A stretch of 64,000 nucleotides of DNA. Source: Psychrobacter maritimus (GTDB taxonomy: Bacteria; Pseudomonadota; Gammaproteobacteria; Pseudomonadales; Moraxellaceae). A model generated the notes under the pieces. That model was not told the DNA's origin. It saw only the letters and a list, made by a program, of their open reading frames with translations, and did no database searches. Where the stretch lies: NCBI RefSeq assembly GCF_904846345.1, contig NZ_CAJHAJ010000009.1, positions 1 through 64,000 of the forward strand. The letters run 5' to 3'. The translations under genes and the position numbers were made by a program. The first letter of the stretch is position 1. Every line of letters starts with the position of its first letter. Positions 8,236 through 17,605 of this stretch are shown piece after piece.

Positions 8236-10118
8236 ATGTTTGGATAGTTAGGACCGCCGCCGCCTTCTGGCGTCACCCAAGTAATGTTCTGTGACGGATC
8301 TTTAATGTCACAGGTCTTACAATGGACGCAGTTTTGCGCATTAATCACAAATTTAGCGCCTTCGGCATCTTTTACCACTTCATAAACGCCCGCTGGACAA
8401 TACAGACGCGCAGGCTCAGCATATAGTGGTAAGTTAATAGAGATAGGCACTGTTGAATCAGTCAATTTTAAATGCGTTGGTTGGTCTTCAGCGTGGTTGG
8501 TATTAGAGACAAATACTGACGATAATTTATCAAATATCAATTTACCATCTGGCTTAGGATAGGTTGGCTGGTAGGCATGAGCCGCACGTTCTAGCTGATC
8601 GTAGTCAGGAAGATTGTCGTGTAGGGTAAATGGCATTTTACCTTTCAACAAGTTGTGCTCGATAAAAGTAAACGCGCCGCCCATAAACAGACCCATGCGA
8701 TGTATCGCAGGCGAGAAGTTACGCGACTCGTAGTTGTCTTGGTACAGCCATGACTCTTTATACATAGTGGTATAAGCCACTACTTCGTCATGCTCACGAC
8801 CAGCTTGTAATGCTTCAAAAATTGCTTCTGCAGCTAGCATGCCTGACTTCATAGAAGTATGCGTGCCTTTAATCTTCGCAGGGTTTAAGAATCCAGCATC
8901 ATCACCGACCAACACGCCACCTGGGAAGGTGAATTTTGGTAATGAGTTTAAGCCGCCTTTGGTCAACGCACGTGCGCCGTAAGAGATGCGCTTACCGCCT
9001 TCTAGTACGTTTTTGATGACAGGGTGGGTTTTTAAGCGCTGCATCTCATCGAATGGCGACATATATGGGTTGTGGTAAGACAAATCAGCGACAAGACCAA
9101 AGCTGACTTGGTTATTCTCATCAAAGTATAACCACCAACCACCAGTAGAACCTGTCTCGGTCAATGGCCAACCAAGACCATGCATGACCACACCTTGCTC
9201 GTGTTTCTCAGGTGCAACTTCCCACAGCTCTTTTAGACCAATACCGTAATGCTGAGGGTCAGAGTCTTTATCAAGACCGAAACGACTGATTAAGCGTTTG
9301 CCCAAATGACCGCGGCTACCTTCAGCGAAGATAGTGTACTTGGCAAGCAGCTCGTAACCAGGCTCAAAGCTAGCCTTGGCTTCGCCACTGGCAGCCACAC
9401 CCATATCGCCAGTCAAGATACCACGTACAGAACCGTCATCGTTGTATAGAATGTCAGCAGCAGGGAAACCTGGAAACATCATGACTTCAAGCTCTTCAGC
9501 CTGTACGGCTAACCAACGAACCACATTGCCTAATGAAACAATATAGTTGCCATTGTTGTGCATTGGGGCTGGAATAAGAGGGTCAGGAACCTTGGTTGAA
9601 CGAGTGGCTGAATTCAAATAGTAGAAGCGATCTTCAGTGGCTGGCACGTTTAATGGTGCGCCTTTCTCTTTCCAGTCTGGTATCAGCTCGTTTAAAGCAC
9701 GTGGCTCGATGACAGCGCCAGATAAGGTATGCGCACCGAACTCAGAGCCTTTTTCGACCACACAAACCATAAACTCATCGTTACCAGCTTCGATAGCGAG
9801 CTGACGTAGACGAATGGCGGCAGACAAACCGGCAGGACCACCACCGACGACAATGACGTCAAATTCCATCGACTCACGTTCGATTTCAGGCTCTGCGGCG
9901 ACCGGTTCTACGACAGGCTCAGGTGTTTCTTTTAACACAGGAGCGTCTACCACAGAAGCAGCAGCTTCTGTCGCTTCAACTTCAGCGGCTTCTTCAGTCG
10001 TGGCGACTTCTTTAGCTTCTACAGTTACCGTTTCTGCTACTGGTGTATCAGTATTTACGGTATCGCTATTTACGATGTCACTATCAACGACTGGCGTTTG
10101 ATTGTCTTGCTCTTGCAT
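8232..10118 (-). CDS. Electron transfer flavoprotein-ubiquinone oxidoreductase (ETF-QO)
   Basis: Passes electrons from reduced ETF (fed by acyl-CoA and other dehydrogenases) to ubiquinone at the inner membrane. FAD-binding GGGPAG at residues 92-97 follows the strand EFDVIVV. Further conserved segments include GAHTLSGAVIEP, TFAEGSRGHLGK-like text (residues ~265) and GVLVGDDAGFLNPAKIKGTH. The C-terminal [4Fe-4S] ferredoxin-like domain has CPAGVYEV and CVHCKTCDIKDP. The 628 residues exceed the usual ~550 because of an 83-residue acidic, Ala/Val/Glu-rich extension before MEFDVIV. The upstream start is supported by TTTAGGAGTAGGT right before the ATG at 10118. The extension begins with three pentapeptide repeats. 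Stands alone. Confidence 0.93.
   Translation of the reverse strand: MQEQDNQTPVVDSDIVNSDTVNTDTPVAETVTVEAKEVATTEEAAEVEATEAAASVVDAPVLKETPEPVVEPVAAEPEIERESMEFDVIVVGGGPAGLSAAIRLRQLAIEAGNDEFMVCVVEKGSEFGAHTLSGAVIEPRALNELIPDWKEKGAPLNVPATEDRFYYLNSATRSTKVPDPLIPAPMHNNGNYIVSLGNVVRWLAVQAEELEVMMFPGFPAADILYNDDGSVRGILTGDMGVAASGEAKASFEPGYELLAKYTIFAEGSRGHLGKRLISRFGLDKDSDPQHYGIGLKELWEVAPEKHEQGVVMHGLGWPLTETGSTGGWWLYFDENNQVSFGLVADLSYHNPYMSPFDEMQRLKTHPVIKNVLEGGKRISYGARALTKGGLNSLPKFTFPGGVLVGDDAGFLNPAKIKGTHTSMKSGMLAAEAIFEALQAGREHDEVVAYTTMYKESWLYQDNYESRNFSPAIHRMGLFMGGAFTFIEHNLLKGKMPFTLHDNLPDYDQLERAAHAYQPTYPKPDGKLIFDKLSSVFVSNTNHAEDQPTHLKLTDSTVPISINLPLYAEPARLYCPAGVYEVVKDAEGAKFVINAQNCVHCKTCDIKDPSQNITWVTPEGGGGPNYPNM
10044..10088 (-). 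repeat. Three degenerate 15-bp tandem repeats in the ETF-QO N-terminal extension
   Basis: Residues 11-25 read VDSDI-VNSDT-VNTDT. The DNA shows three adjacent 15-bp units (10044-10058, 10059-10073, 10074-10088) sharing most positions. The repeat lies in the part of the protein that homologues lack. Confidence 0.85.
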
Positions 10119-10524
10119 ACCTACTCCTAAACTTGTAGTGGCTTATCTCAGGGCATCATTAGCTTAACAATTGAATAATAAGGCTTGCGGCGCTAACGTT
10201 ACTCAGACATATGGCTGCCCGATAAAAACTGTCTTTGCGGCATCAATTGACGACGTTAAGATTAAAAATATCCGATATAAAAAATATCAACCTACAACGT
10301 AAAATGTGTCATTAATACAACACCCACTGAACCATTTGAAATAAAAAATCGTTACTCATTATAAAAGAAAAGTCCTACAAACACGATACGCATTTCTGGG
10401 TATCAATGTTAAGGTAAGAATGGCTGAGTAGGGGTACAATGACGATAGGCTTTCATCATACCCGAAACTAAAATTTATAGTAATAACAGATTTGCCAAAC
10501 TTTGATTACTAAATAAAGGATTGT
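10119..10524. other. Intergenic region between divergent ETF-QO and DUF1285 genes
   Basis: About 400 bp holding the promoters of both genes. I see no open frame of note, no hairpin terminator and no clear operator. Confidence 0.5.
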
Positions 10525-11265
10525 ATGATGAATGATAACAATAAAAGTGTCGATACCGCTGCTGAAAATAACGCTCAAGCCCCACATGATATAGCGTTCG
10601 AGCTTAAAAATATGGATGCGCTTAGCCAGTATTTTAAGTCGGCAGCCGGCATACGTGAAGGACGCGCCATACCGCCTCTTGAGAAATGGCATCCTGAGCA
10701 AGTAGAGGATATGGATTTGACTATCAAAGCCAATGGCGAGTGGTGGCACGAAGGCGTGCACATGACCCGGCAGTCATTAGTTAATTTATTTGCCACTATC
10801 TTATGGAAAGAGGAAAATGCTGGCAAGGTTGAGTATTTTTTAAAGACACCGGTACAAAAGCTGCGTATTCAAGTAGAAGATGCACCATTATTGATTAACG
10901 ATGTCGGTATCGTTGATGAAGACGATAAGCGCTGGCTGGAATTTACCACCACCACGGGCGATGTGGTGCGTTTAGATGATGAGCATACTATTAGTCTGCG
11001 TGCTTATATACCTGAAGACGATACCAGTAATATTAATGCTAGCAGCATTTATGATAATGATAAAAACAAAGAAAATAAACCCTTAGAAAGCGATACCCAA
11101 GTTCGTCCTTATATGATGGTACGAAATAACTTGCGCGCGCTGATTGGGCGTAACGCCTTTTATCATTTAACGGAAATTGGGGAATTGACAGAGCGTGATG
11201 GTGAGACGATACTAACGCTGCAAAGTGGCGGTAAGTCTTATGCATTATCGATGCCATTCAGCTAA
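10525..11265 (+). CDS. DUF1285 domain-containing protein
   Basis: A 246-residue soluble protein. The core matches the DUF1285 family: PPLEKWHPEQVEDMDLTIK, GEWWHEGVHMTRQSLVNLFATILW, FLKTPVQKLRIQVEDAPLLI and, after an acidic insert (about residues 165-190), VRNNLRALIGRNAFYHL. The function of DUF1285 is unknown. The ~45 residues before the family core are polar and Asn-rich. Two adjacent ATGs (10525, 10528) follow AAAGGA; either may be used. murI starts 64 bp downstream on the same strand. Confidence 0.85.
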   Translation: MMNDNNKSVDTAAENNAQAPHDIAFELKNMDALSQYFKSAAGIREGRAIPPLEKWHPEQVEDMDLTIKANGEWWHEGVHMTRQSLVNLFATILWKEENAGKVEYFLKTPVQKLRIQVEDAPLLINDVGIVDEDDKRWLEFTTTTGDVVRLDDEHTISLRAYIPEDDTSNINASSIYDNDKNKENKPLESDTQVRPYMMVRNNLRALIGRNAFYHLTEIGELTERDGETILTLQSGGKSYALSMPFS

Positions 11266-11329
11266 GAATAAAACATATTTAGCATCCGATAATATTTAAC
11301 ATCTATATAAAAACGGCGGTAAGATAGCA

Positions 11330-12331
11330 ATGAAAATTGCCGTAAAAGCAGCTCCAAACAATACAAGCTATGAGAGCCTTGATACAGCCTCAATGATATT
11401 TACCAATCATAATACGAATATTAAAAAGGTTATGTCGAATAATAGCGTGATAAATAATGCGGTTAAAAATGATCGCAGCGCGCCAATAGGCGTGTTTGAT
11501 TCGGGCGTTGGAGGGTTGTCGGTTTATCTACACTTGGCTCAGCAATTACCGCATGAACGTTATGTTTATTATGCTGATACCTTGCATGTACCGTATGGCA
11601 ATCGTGATAGTGAGGATATTAAAGCCTTGACGCTGATAGCGGTAGAATGGCTATACCAACAAGGCTGCAAGCTTATCGTTATCGCCTGTAATAGCGCCTC
11701 AGCTTATGCATTAGAGACCGCCAGACGCTGTTATCCGCAGCTGCCCATTGTCGGTTTGGTACCTGCTTTAAAACCTGCGGTCTTAGCCAGTAAAACCGGT
11801 CATGTCGCGGTATTGGCAACGAAAGCGACTTTAAATGGGACGTTACTTAACGATGTCATCACTAACGTTGCCAGCCCCCATGCCACCAAAGTAACCAAGT
11901 ATTTTGACCCAAAATTGGTCCCTTGGGTTGAGTCGGGTATGCCAAAAGACAGTAAAACCGCGCAGGATTTACGCCAGCAATTACGCCTATTCACCCAAGA
12001 GGGTATCGACCAGTTGGTATTAGGCTGTACCCATTATCCCTTTTTTAAAGCGTTTTTACGCCAAGAGATTGCAGAGCAGCAATTAGCGATACAAATTGTC
12101 GACTCAGGGCAAGCAATCGCTGAGCGCGTCAAGCAACTGTTGTTAACAAACCAGTTATTGGCGTTGCCCGCCGAGGTTGCAGCTGATGAGGCGTTAAAAG
12201 ATAAGGCAACAAGGGTGAATCTATCGCCGCCATTGACCTTTTATGCGACCAAATATGATGAGCAGTTAGGTGTGGTGATACAGCATTTGTTAGGCCAGCA
12301 GACTGATATACACTATTACCTTTCGCCTTAA
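11330..12331 (+). CDS. murI: Glutamate racemase
   Basis: Converts L-glutamate to D-glutamate for peptidoglycan, without cofactor. APIGVFDSGVGGLSV (about residues 51-65) is the family N-terminus. The two catalytic Cys are in IACNSAS and LGCTHYPFF, and DTLHVPYGNR is conserved. The core is ~275 residues, but the open frame begins 50 residues earlier with an Asn/Ser-rich stretch. In-frame ATGs at 11330, 11393 and 11432 all have poor RBSs, so the start is uncertain. The extension includes a degenerate 15-bp repeat (NNSVI-NNAVK, 11438-11467). Confidence 0.9.
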   Translation: MKIAVKAAPNNTSYESLDTASMIFTNHNTNIKKVMSNNSVINNAVKNDRSAPIGVFDSGVGGLSVYLHLAQQLPHERYVYYADTLHVPYGNRDSEDIKALTLIAVEWLYQQGCKLIVIACNSASAYALETARRCYPQLPIVGLVPALKPAVLASKTGHVAVLATKATLNGTLLNDVITNVASPHATKVTKYFDPKLVPWVESGMPKDSKTAQDLRQQLRLFTQEGIDQLVLGCTHYPFFKAFLRQEIAEQQLAIQIVDSGQAIAERVKQLLLTNQLLALPAEVAADEALKDKATRVNLSPPLTFYATKYDEQLGVVIQHLLGQQTDIHYYLSP

Positions 12332-12563
12332 GCGGCTTTGTTTTATCCTAAGAAGCGTTTTTTATCTGCTCAATAATCAGCTAGCTGTTATAATCCCGCA
12401 ATATATTAATGGAATTAGTAATAAACTAAACGCATCTCAGTAATATTGTGCTAGGCTAGTATTTGCTAAACAGAATATTTGAGATGCTCCTGATTTCGTT
12501 AGCAATTTATTTAGCAATTGATATGACTATTATTTATATCACTACCTAAGCTTAGAGGTGATT

Positions 12564-13595
12564 GTGCCAAACCGTCGCTATCATATTCACGTCATATGCG
12601 CTGACAACGACCAGCTGTTGGTTTTAGACAGTGTGGCGATGTTTTTTCAAGCCCGCGCATTTTTAACTTATGACGTTTCTAGCAAATTACCGAAAGCGTC
12701 GTTATATGGGCGCCAGTGTATCGATGCCTGTGATTATGCGCTGATGATTATTGGTGATAGCTATGGTACGGCGCAAAATACCGGTGTTAGTCAAATGCAT
12801 TTGAGCTACCTCAATGCCAAAGCCAAGCTCAAACCCTTGCTAATATTGGTTAAGAGCCACCATAATGAGGTCAATATCAGTCGGCAGCTGCAAGAATTCA
12901 CCAATATGGTGACCAAAAAAGCCGATAAGATTTATTATTATGAGAACGAAAACGATATCGAGCAGTTGCTTATTCAAGCCTACTATAAAATGGTCGCCAA
13001 TCATGGGGTAGAGGATGGCTGGGTAAGAGTCAGTGACGAGCTGATGAAAGCGAATAAATCGGCACTTACTGAAGAGATGTCTGCTAGCTTTTCGACCAAT
13101 AGAGGGTCTAAACAAGCTCAAGAACATCCAGTTATTATTAATCATCTTACCGCTGATAGTGTAAGTAAACCCATCATACTGACCGAAACTTTTGAGGTTC
13201 AATATAAAGCGCAAGCTTATGAGGGTGGTAATTTAACCGATGTGACCAGACCCATGATTTTGTCGTGGCAAGAGGTATTAGTCACCTTGATGAAAATACC
13301 TGCGACCTTTTCAAGCTATGGTTTGCAGAGCGCTATCAATCGCTTAATCGCTACGAGAGCTGAGGCAGATATTAAAAAAGACATGCCAAACGTTCATGCT
13401 GTGGCGCGCTGTCAGATTTCTCAGGATGATTTAAATCAATTGCAGCGTCAGTTAGTAGCGGCGAACTGGATACAATTAACCACTTATGGCACGCGGGTCA
13501 CCCAAGAGCTATGGAAACTCACCTACCATGCAAAAAGTCTATTGGCCGATAAAAAGCCAAAAATAGACAGTCAGCCGTCGCTGCCTCTGAATTAA
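12564..13595 (+). CDS. DUF4062-like protein with degenerate N-terminal motif
   Basis: About 343 residues. Residues ~5-105 resemble DUF4062, a Rossmann-like domain related to TIR/SLOG-type folds: a beta strand YHIHVICAD where the family usually has VFISST, then IDACDYALMIIGDSYG and a second strand LKPLLILVKS. The C-terminal part (VQYKAQAYEGGNLTDVTRPM, then LSWQEVLVTL and a terminal helix-turn-helix-like WKLTYHA) also resembles the C-terminal region of stand-alone DUF4062 proteins. Function is unknown; some relatives occur in defence settings. The start is probably GTG at 12564, 5 nt after AGAGG; GTG at 12558 overlaps that RBS. No defence genes are adjacent. Confidence 0.7.
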   Translation: MPNRRYHIHVICADNDQLLVLDSVAMFFQARAFLTYDVSSKLPKASLYGRQCIDACDYALMIIGDSYGTAQNTGVSQMHLSYLNAKAKLKPLLILVKSHHNEVNISRQLQEFTNMVTKKADKIYYYENENDIEQLLIQAYYKMVANHGVEDGWVRVSDELMKANKSALTEEMSASFSTNRGSKQAQEHPVIINHLTADSVSKPIILTETFEVQYKAQAYEGGNLTDVTRPMILSWQEVLVTLMKIPATFSSYGLQSAINRLIATRAEADIKKDMPNVHAVARCQISQDDLNQLQRQLVAANWIQLTTYGTRVTQELWKLTYHAKSLLADKKPKIDSQPSLPLN

Positions 13596-13851
13596 CGCCA
13601 CGTATCACTCTTATTATTAATAAATATCTTATTCAATTTATAATCAGCTAGGTTTATCTATAAAAGCCTGATTGATGGCTGCCTCTAACGATTTAACTGT
13701 TACATTTTGCGCTCTAAATAAATTTTAAGACGCCCATGGCTACGTTTTGTAATACAAAGCATACGTCTCAATGGTTGTGAAGCTAGGCAATACCCGTAAT
13801 AATGAAGCTGATAAGTACATAACAATATTGAACAACTAGGGAGAATAAATA

Positions 13852-14151
13852 ATGAGCAACTCTAAAAAAGATACATTAAACACTGAATTAACCAGCTTGG
13901 AAGAGAAAATGCACGAAGCAAACCAGTTTCATACCTTGGAAGAGCAAGTAGCCGATATGAAGCGTCGCGGTATTGATCCGACTCAAGCCTATAAAGATTT
14001 GGATAGAAAAGAAGAAGATGCCGATTGGGGCGATGCTACGTGGAAAGAAAATGGTAAATGGGAGCCAAAAACGCCTGCTGATTTAGATGAGAAAGCGCGT
14101 GAAAACTGGGATGGCGACAACGGTAAACCAACCCCGCCACCGATTGTTTAG
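13852..14151 (+). CDS. Small acidic hydrophilic protein of unknown function
   Basis: Ninety-nine residues, no membrane segment, very rich in Lys/Glu/Asp. An amphipathic helix (LNTELTSLEEKMHEANQF) leads into a Trp-containing region with WGDATWKENGKWEPKTP and ends in a proline tail TPPPIV. I do not recognise the family. It has a good RBS (AGGGAGAATAAATAATG) and its own terminator, so it is very likely a real, independently transcribed gene. Confidence 0.75.
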   Translation: MSNSKKDTLNTELTSLEEKMHEANQFHTLEEQVADMKRRGIDPTQAYKDLDRKEEDADWGDATWKENGKWEPKTPADLDEKARENWDGDNGKPTPPPIV

Positions 14152-14215
14152 TAGCAGTTGTTTATAGAGATTATTTAATAACGACCATTTATTCTTAAAG
14201 CCTTAAATGTATTTT

Positions 14216-14252
14216 ATAAAAAAAAGCCACGCTAATTTGCGTGGCTTTTTTG
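14216..14252 (+). terminator. Terminator after small acidic protein gene
   Basis: Stem gccacgc/gcgtggc (14226-14232, 14239-14245) flanked by A and T runs. It could serve both this gene and the convergent transglycosylase gene. Confidence 0.88.
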
Positions 14253-14312
14253 TTAGCTGGCTAACGCTAGTAATTAAATATCATAGCTTTAACCGTTCAT
14301 TTTAATATCTAA

Positions 14313-15791
14313 CTACGAACCTTCATCCACACGCACGAGTTTCACTGTGCCATCAGGACTGGTCACACGGCGATAGCGCGTATTGCTTGATGGTGATGGT
14401 GATGGTTGTACGGAGTAAGTGTTAGAAGTGGATTTAGGGCTAGTTTGCTGCTGAATCAATTGTCCCATACGGTCGGCAGGGGCAGGATTTAAAGGACGAC
14501 TGTTTGCTGGCTGCCCATATTGGTTGCCATACTGAGAGCTGCCAGTAGCAGCGGTATTACCAATGATTGCACGATAAAACTTCTGTCCTGCGCGTCCATC
14601 GGCTGGGAAGATACCATGGCTTGATTGATATTGTTGAATCGCAGTACGCGTATTATCACCGATGATACCGTCGACTTCTCCAATATCGTAGCCGGCATTT
14701 AATAATGCTTGCTGAATTGCTCTGGATTCTTGGCGACCAATACCAGGGTCGTCAGTTGGCCAAGCGGTAATAAAGTCGGTTTTACTGCTATCTTCGCGTG
14801 TAATTAAATCCGATAAATGGGCAATCGCCAGTGCATAGCTTTCTGAGGCATTATACGAATAGAAGGTATCGAAGTTTTTACCGACTAAGAAAGCGGGACC
14901 GTCAGGACCTGCAGGTAATAATAGACCGGCACTATTCAAATCAGACGGCAGCGGGCTACCGTTCGCCAATGTCAGTCCTTGATTGCGCCAATGACTGATA
15001 GATTTTTTGTCTTTACGGTTCGATGCACCCCAAAATCCGCTCGGCAGTTTGACTTCATAACCCCATGGCTCACCTGAGCGGTAGCCACGTTTATCGAGGA
15101 AATTGGCAGTAGAGGCAAGCGCGTCAGGGACACTATTAACCAAGTCGCGACGACCATCACCATCGAAATCGACGGCCAATTCTAAAAAGGTACTTGGCAT
15201 AAATTGTGTTTGCCCAAATGCACCAGCCCAAGAACCGGTCATATCGCTGGGTGCGATATCGCCATTTTGTACAATTTTTAGCGCATTGGCGTATTCGCCT
15301 TGGAAATAGCTCTGACGACGATCAAAACAAGACAGCGTCGCTAAAGATTCAAACAAAGGCTTTTTCCCCAATGTCTGACCAAAGTTAGACTCTACGCCCC
15401 AAACCCCTAATACGTGCTCGGCTTTGACACCATAGCGCGATTCGATGCGGCGCAGTGTGTCTGCCCATTGACGCTTGGCGCGGATACCATCTTCTACTCG
15501 TTCCGTATCGACAAGTGACGACAGATAATCCCAGACGTCCTTTTGAAATTCGGGTTGATAGTTTAACGACTGAATGACGCTAGGGTCAGACTGGCTTGGA
15601 CGATAGTTATTAAAGGTAAAGCTATCGACGCCGCGGAATTTGCTAGAGTTCTTTAGACCATCTAAGCACTGTTGGAACTCGCTATTAGATAAGTCTGGCG
15701 CTGGTGGTCTGGCGGCTTGAGCAGTACTGGCAAGGCTAAGGCCAACCGCGATGCTAAGCAGCGATAAAGTGGAGAATGGAGTCAAACGCAT
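14313..15791 (-). CDS. Lytic murein transglycosylase (MltB-like) with peptidoglycan-binding domain
   Basis: Cleaves peptidoglycan glycan strands to 1,6-anhydro products in the periplasm. The N-terminal signal peptide ends near STAQAARP with no lipobox, so it is secreted rather than a lipoprotein. The catalytic domain includes LGVWGVESNFGQTLGK (catalytic Glu in VESNFG), GSWAGAFGQTQFMPSTF and VDFDGDGRRDL. A C-terminal PG_binding_1 domain (residues ~350-410) reads AIQQALLNAGYDIGEVDG...TRTAIQQYQ. The last ~70 residues are a Ser/Pro/Gln-rich tail. RBS TAGGATATTCTC precedes the ATG. Confidence 0.92.
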   Translation of the reverse strand: MRLTPFSTLSLLSIAVGLSLASTAQAARPPAPDLSNSEFQQCLDGLKNSSKFRGVDSFTFNNYRPSQSDPSVIQSLNYQPEFQKDVWDYLSSLVDTERVEDGIRAKRQWADTLRRIESRYGVKAEHVLGVWGVESNFGQTLGKKPLFESLATLSCFDRRQSYFQGEYANALKIVQNGDIAPSDMTGSWAGAFGQTQFMPSTFLELAVDFDGDGRRDLVNSVPDALASTANFLDKRGYRSGEPWGYEVKLPSGFWGASNRKDKKSISHWRNQGLTLANGSPLPSDLNSAGLLLPAGPDGPAFLVGKNFDTFYSYNASESYALAIAHLSDLITREDSSKTDFITAWPTDDPGIGRQESRAIQQALLNAGYDIGEVDGIIGDNTRTAIQQYQSSHGIFPADGRAGQKFYRAIIGNTAATGSSQYGNQYGQPANSRPLNPAPADRMGQLIQQQTSPKSTSNTYSVQPSPSPSSNTRYRRVTSPDGTVKLVRVDEGS

Positions 15792-16030
15792 GAGAATATC
15801 CTATAAACGTCAAAATTATCATTTAGAAATGGAGCAAGGCTAATAAAGCTAGTATTGACTTAGAGTAACCAATCTCAATAGTAAAGAAAAGGTATCGAAG
15901 CACTCAGTTACTATAAATTGACGTGAGCGTGAGGTTAGAAGAGGGATTGGGGCAAATATGGCACTGCACAACTTTAGAGAAGTCTCTGATTTTAATGCGG
16001 GTAAGCGGTTTTGACAGCCATTTAATAAAT

Positions 16031-16744
16031 CTACTTTGTCAAAATACTATCCAACTCCTCAATAAAATCATGAATACGCTCGGCATTTTTACCCAAATCG
16101 CTACCCCCAACCCGTGATTTACTGCGGATATCGACCAGGCGCTCGCTACCGTTATCAGTGATACGTACGATGACATCATCTTTAAAACCAAACCACATCG
16201 TCCTATCTGTCGCTTCGACAATTCCTTGGTCAGCATCAATATTTACCAGCTGCCAACCTAAATTATCGATGGCTTGTTTGGTTGCCTCGACCAGCTCGGA
16301 TTTTGATTGGAGATAATTCAATGTTTGTAGTTCAGGGTAGGCGGCGCGCTGTTGGGTTGCTGCTTCTACACCTGCATACTCAACTGGGTTTGGTGCATCA
16401 GCACGTAGTGGGGCAATGGCTACAAATTCAGGCGGGTTTACCAAATCGGTCGAAATATCATGAATGGGCGGCACACTTTTGCCCTTATTCAGCATGCTAA
16501 GCGGTATTGCAATAGCAATAGTAGACAGTAGCAGCGCCATTATCGTACTGCCAAGCGTCACTGTTTTGCGTTTAAATAGGATTTGCAACACCAGCAAGAT
16601 AAGAGCAGCGATACCCGCAAACACCCCAAACTTAAAACCCATAAATGCGGTACCTAAGTCGACGACACCATACTTATAAAGCGGACCGGGTAAAGCGACC
16701 AGTAAAAAAGCGCTTAAACTGACAAGGCTCACTAAGACTTTCAT
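16031..16744 (-). CDS. DUF1499 domain-containing membrane protein
   Basis: 237 residues. Three hydrophobic segments (about 5-22, 30-58 and 65-90) are followed by a C-terminal DUF1499 domain (about residues 100-237; IVEATDRTMWFGFKDDVIVRI and DIRSKSRVGGSDLGKNAERI). The function of DUF1499 is unknown. RBS GGAGAGAGCCG precedes the ATG. tpm ends 65 bp upstream on the same strand, so co-transcription is possible. Confidence 0.85.
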   Translation of the reverse strand: MKVLVSLVSLSAFLLVALPGPLYKYGVVDLGTAFMGFKFGVFAGIAALILLVLQILFKRKTVTLGSTIMALLLSTIAIAIPLSMLNKGKSVPPIHDISTDLVNPPEFVAIAPLRADAPNPVEYAGVEAATQQRAAYPELQTLNYLQSKSELVEATKQAIDNLGWQLVNIDADQGIVEATDRTMWFGFKDDVIVRITDNGSERLVDIRSKSRVGGSDLGKNAERIHDFIEELDSILTK

Positions 16745-16809
16745 CGGCTCTCTCCATTATTATTTAGTCGCTGCTTACTTTATTACTTTATCCTTACTTG
16801 CTGTGCTAA

Positions 16810-17484
16810 TTAATCTTGGTTTTTACTTAATAGCCAAACATGCTCAGTTACCGATAGTTCGGCTGCAGAATTAAGGGTTGATGACTGGCTTTCAAGCTCA
16901 ATAATTTCATAATTAGCGTCATAATACTGCTTTAATTGTTCCCGACTGATTGAAAAAGGCGGGCCGTCTTTTTTACTTTGATCATAGTTCAGGGTAATTA
17001 ATAGCTGTGGCGCGTTATTACTAAGCTTATATATTTGCTTACTATAATCAGGGCGCACGTCTGCTGGCAAGGCTATCAATGCCGCTCTATCATAAACGGC
17101 ATCAATGTCGCCAATAGCTGTAGGACTCAGGGCAAAAATATCTGCTACCCATAAGGTAATGGTTTGACCAGCAAGCTGACCTTGATAGCGCTTTAAAGTT
17201 GAGCCATCAGCAGCGCTAGTAAACTCAGTAATGGTAGGGGTTATATTTTGCTCAATAAAGAACGCTTGTACGGCTGATTCGACCAGCTCAATGCCAACGA
17301 CATCATAGCCTGCGTGAGCCAGCCATACCATATCAACTGATTTACCGCACAAAGGCACCAATACTTGGCTACCTGCGGGCAACGCCGGATTAGAAAAATG
17401 TTTGATGAGCTCAGGGTTGACGTCAGACTTATGAAAGCCAATACGTCCTTCCTGCCAGCGTTGTTGCCAAAATTTAGAATTCAT
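16810..17484 (-). CDS. tpm: Thiopurine S-methyltransferase
   Basis: SAM-dependent methyltransferase (TPMT family; bacterial members also methylate selenium or tellurium species). The N-terminus FWQQRWQEGRIGFHKSDVN is diagnostic, followed by VLVPLCGKSVDMVWLAHAGYDVVGIEL (SAM-binding motif I region) and VYDRAALIALPADVRPDY. At 224 residues it matches the bacterial Tpm length. AGGAATAATGGT precedes the ATG. Physiological substrate not visible. Confidence 0.92.
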   Translation of the reverse strand: MNSKFWQQRWQEGRIGFHKSDVNPELIKHFSNPALPAGSQVLVPLCGKSVDMVWLAHAGYDVVGIELVESAVQAFFIEQNITPTITEFTSAADGSTLKRYQGQLAGQTITLWVADIFALSPTAIGDIDAVYDRAALIALPADVRPDYSKQIYKLSNNAPQLLITLNYDQSKKDGPPFSISREQLKQYYDANYEIIELESQSSTLNSAAELSVTEHVWLLSKNQD

Positions 17485-17546
17485 ACCATTATTCCTAGCC
17501 TATCAATGCTTTAAAGGTTTAACATTATCATACCGCCAAACGCAAT

Positions 17547-17578
17547 AAAAAAGCCAAGCGTATCAACCCTTGGCTTTT
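17547..17578 (-). terminator. Terminator after msrA
   Basis: Stem aagccaag/cttggctt (17551-17558, 17569-17576). On the minus strand it is followed by a T run (A run at 17547-17552 on plus). It sits just past the msrA stop and before tpm. Confidence 0.8.
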
Positions 17579-17605
17579 ATAGCGTCTAAAAATTACGGTA
17601 ATCGT

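Noticed and set aside
10468-10761. 97-codon minus-strand frame overlapping the DUF1285 gene
   Set aside because: Antisense shadow of a conserved gene with good RBS on the other strand.
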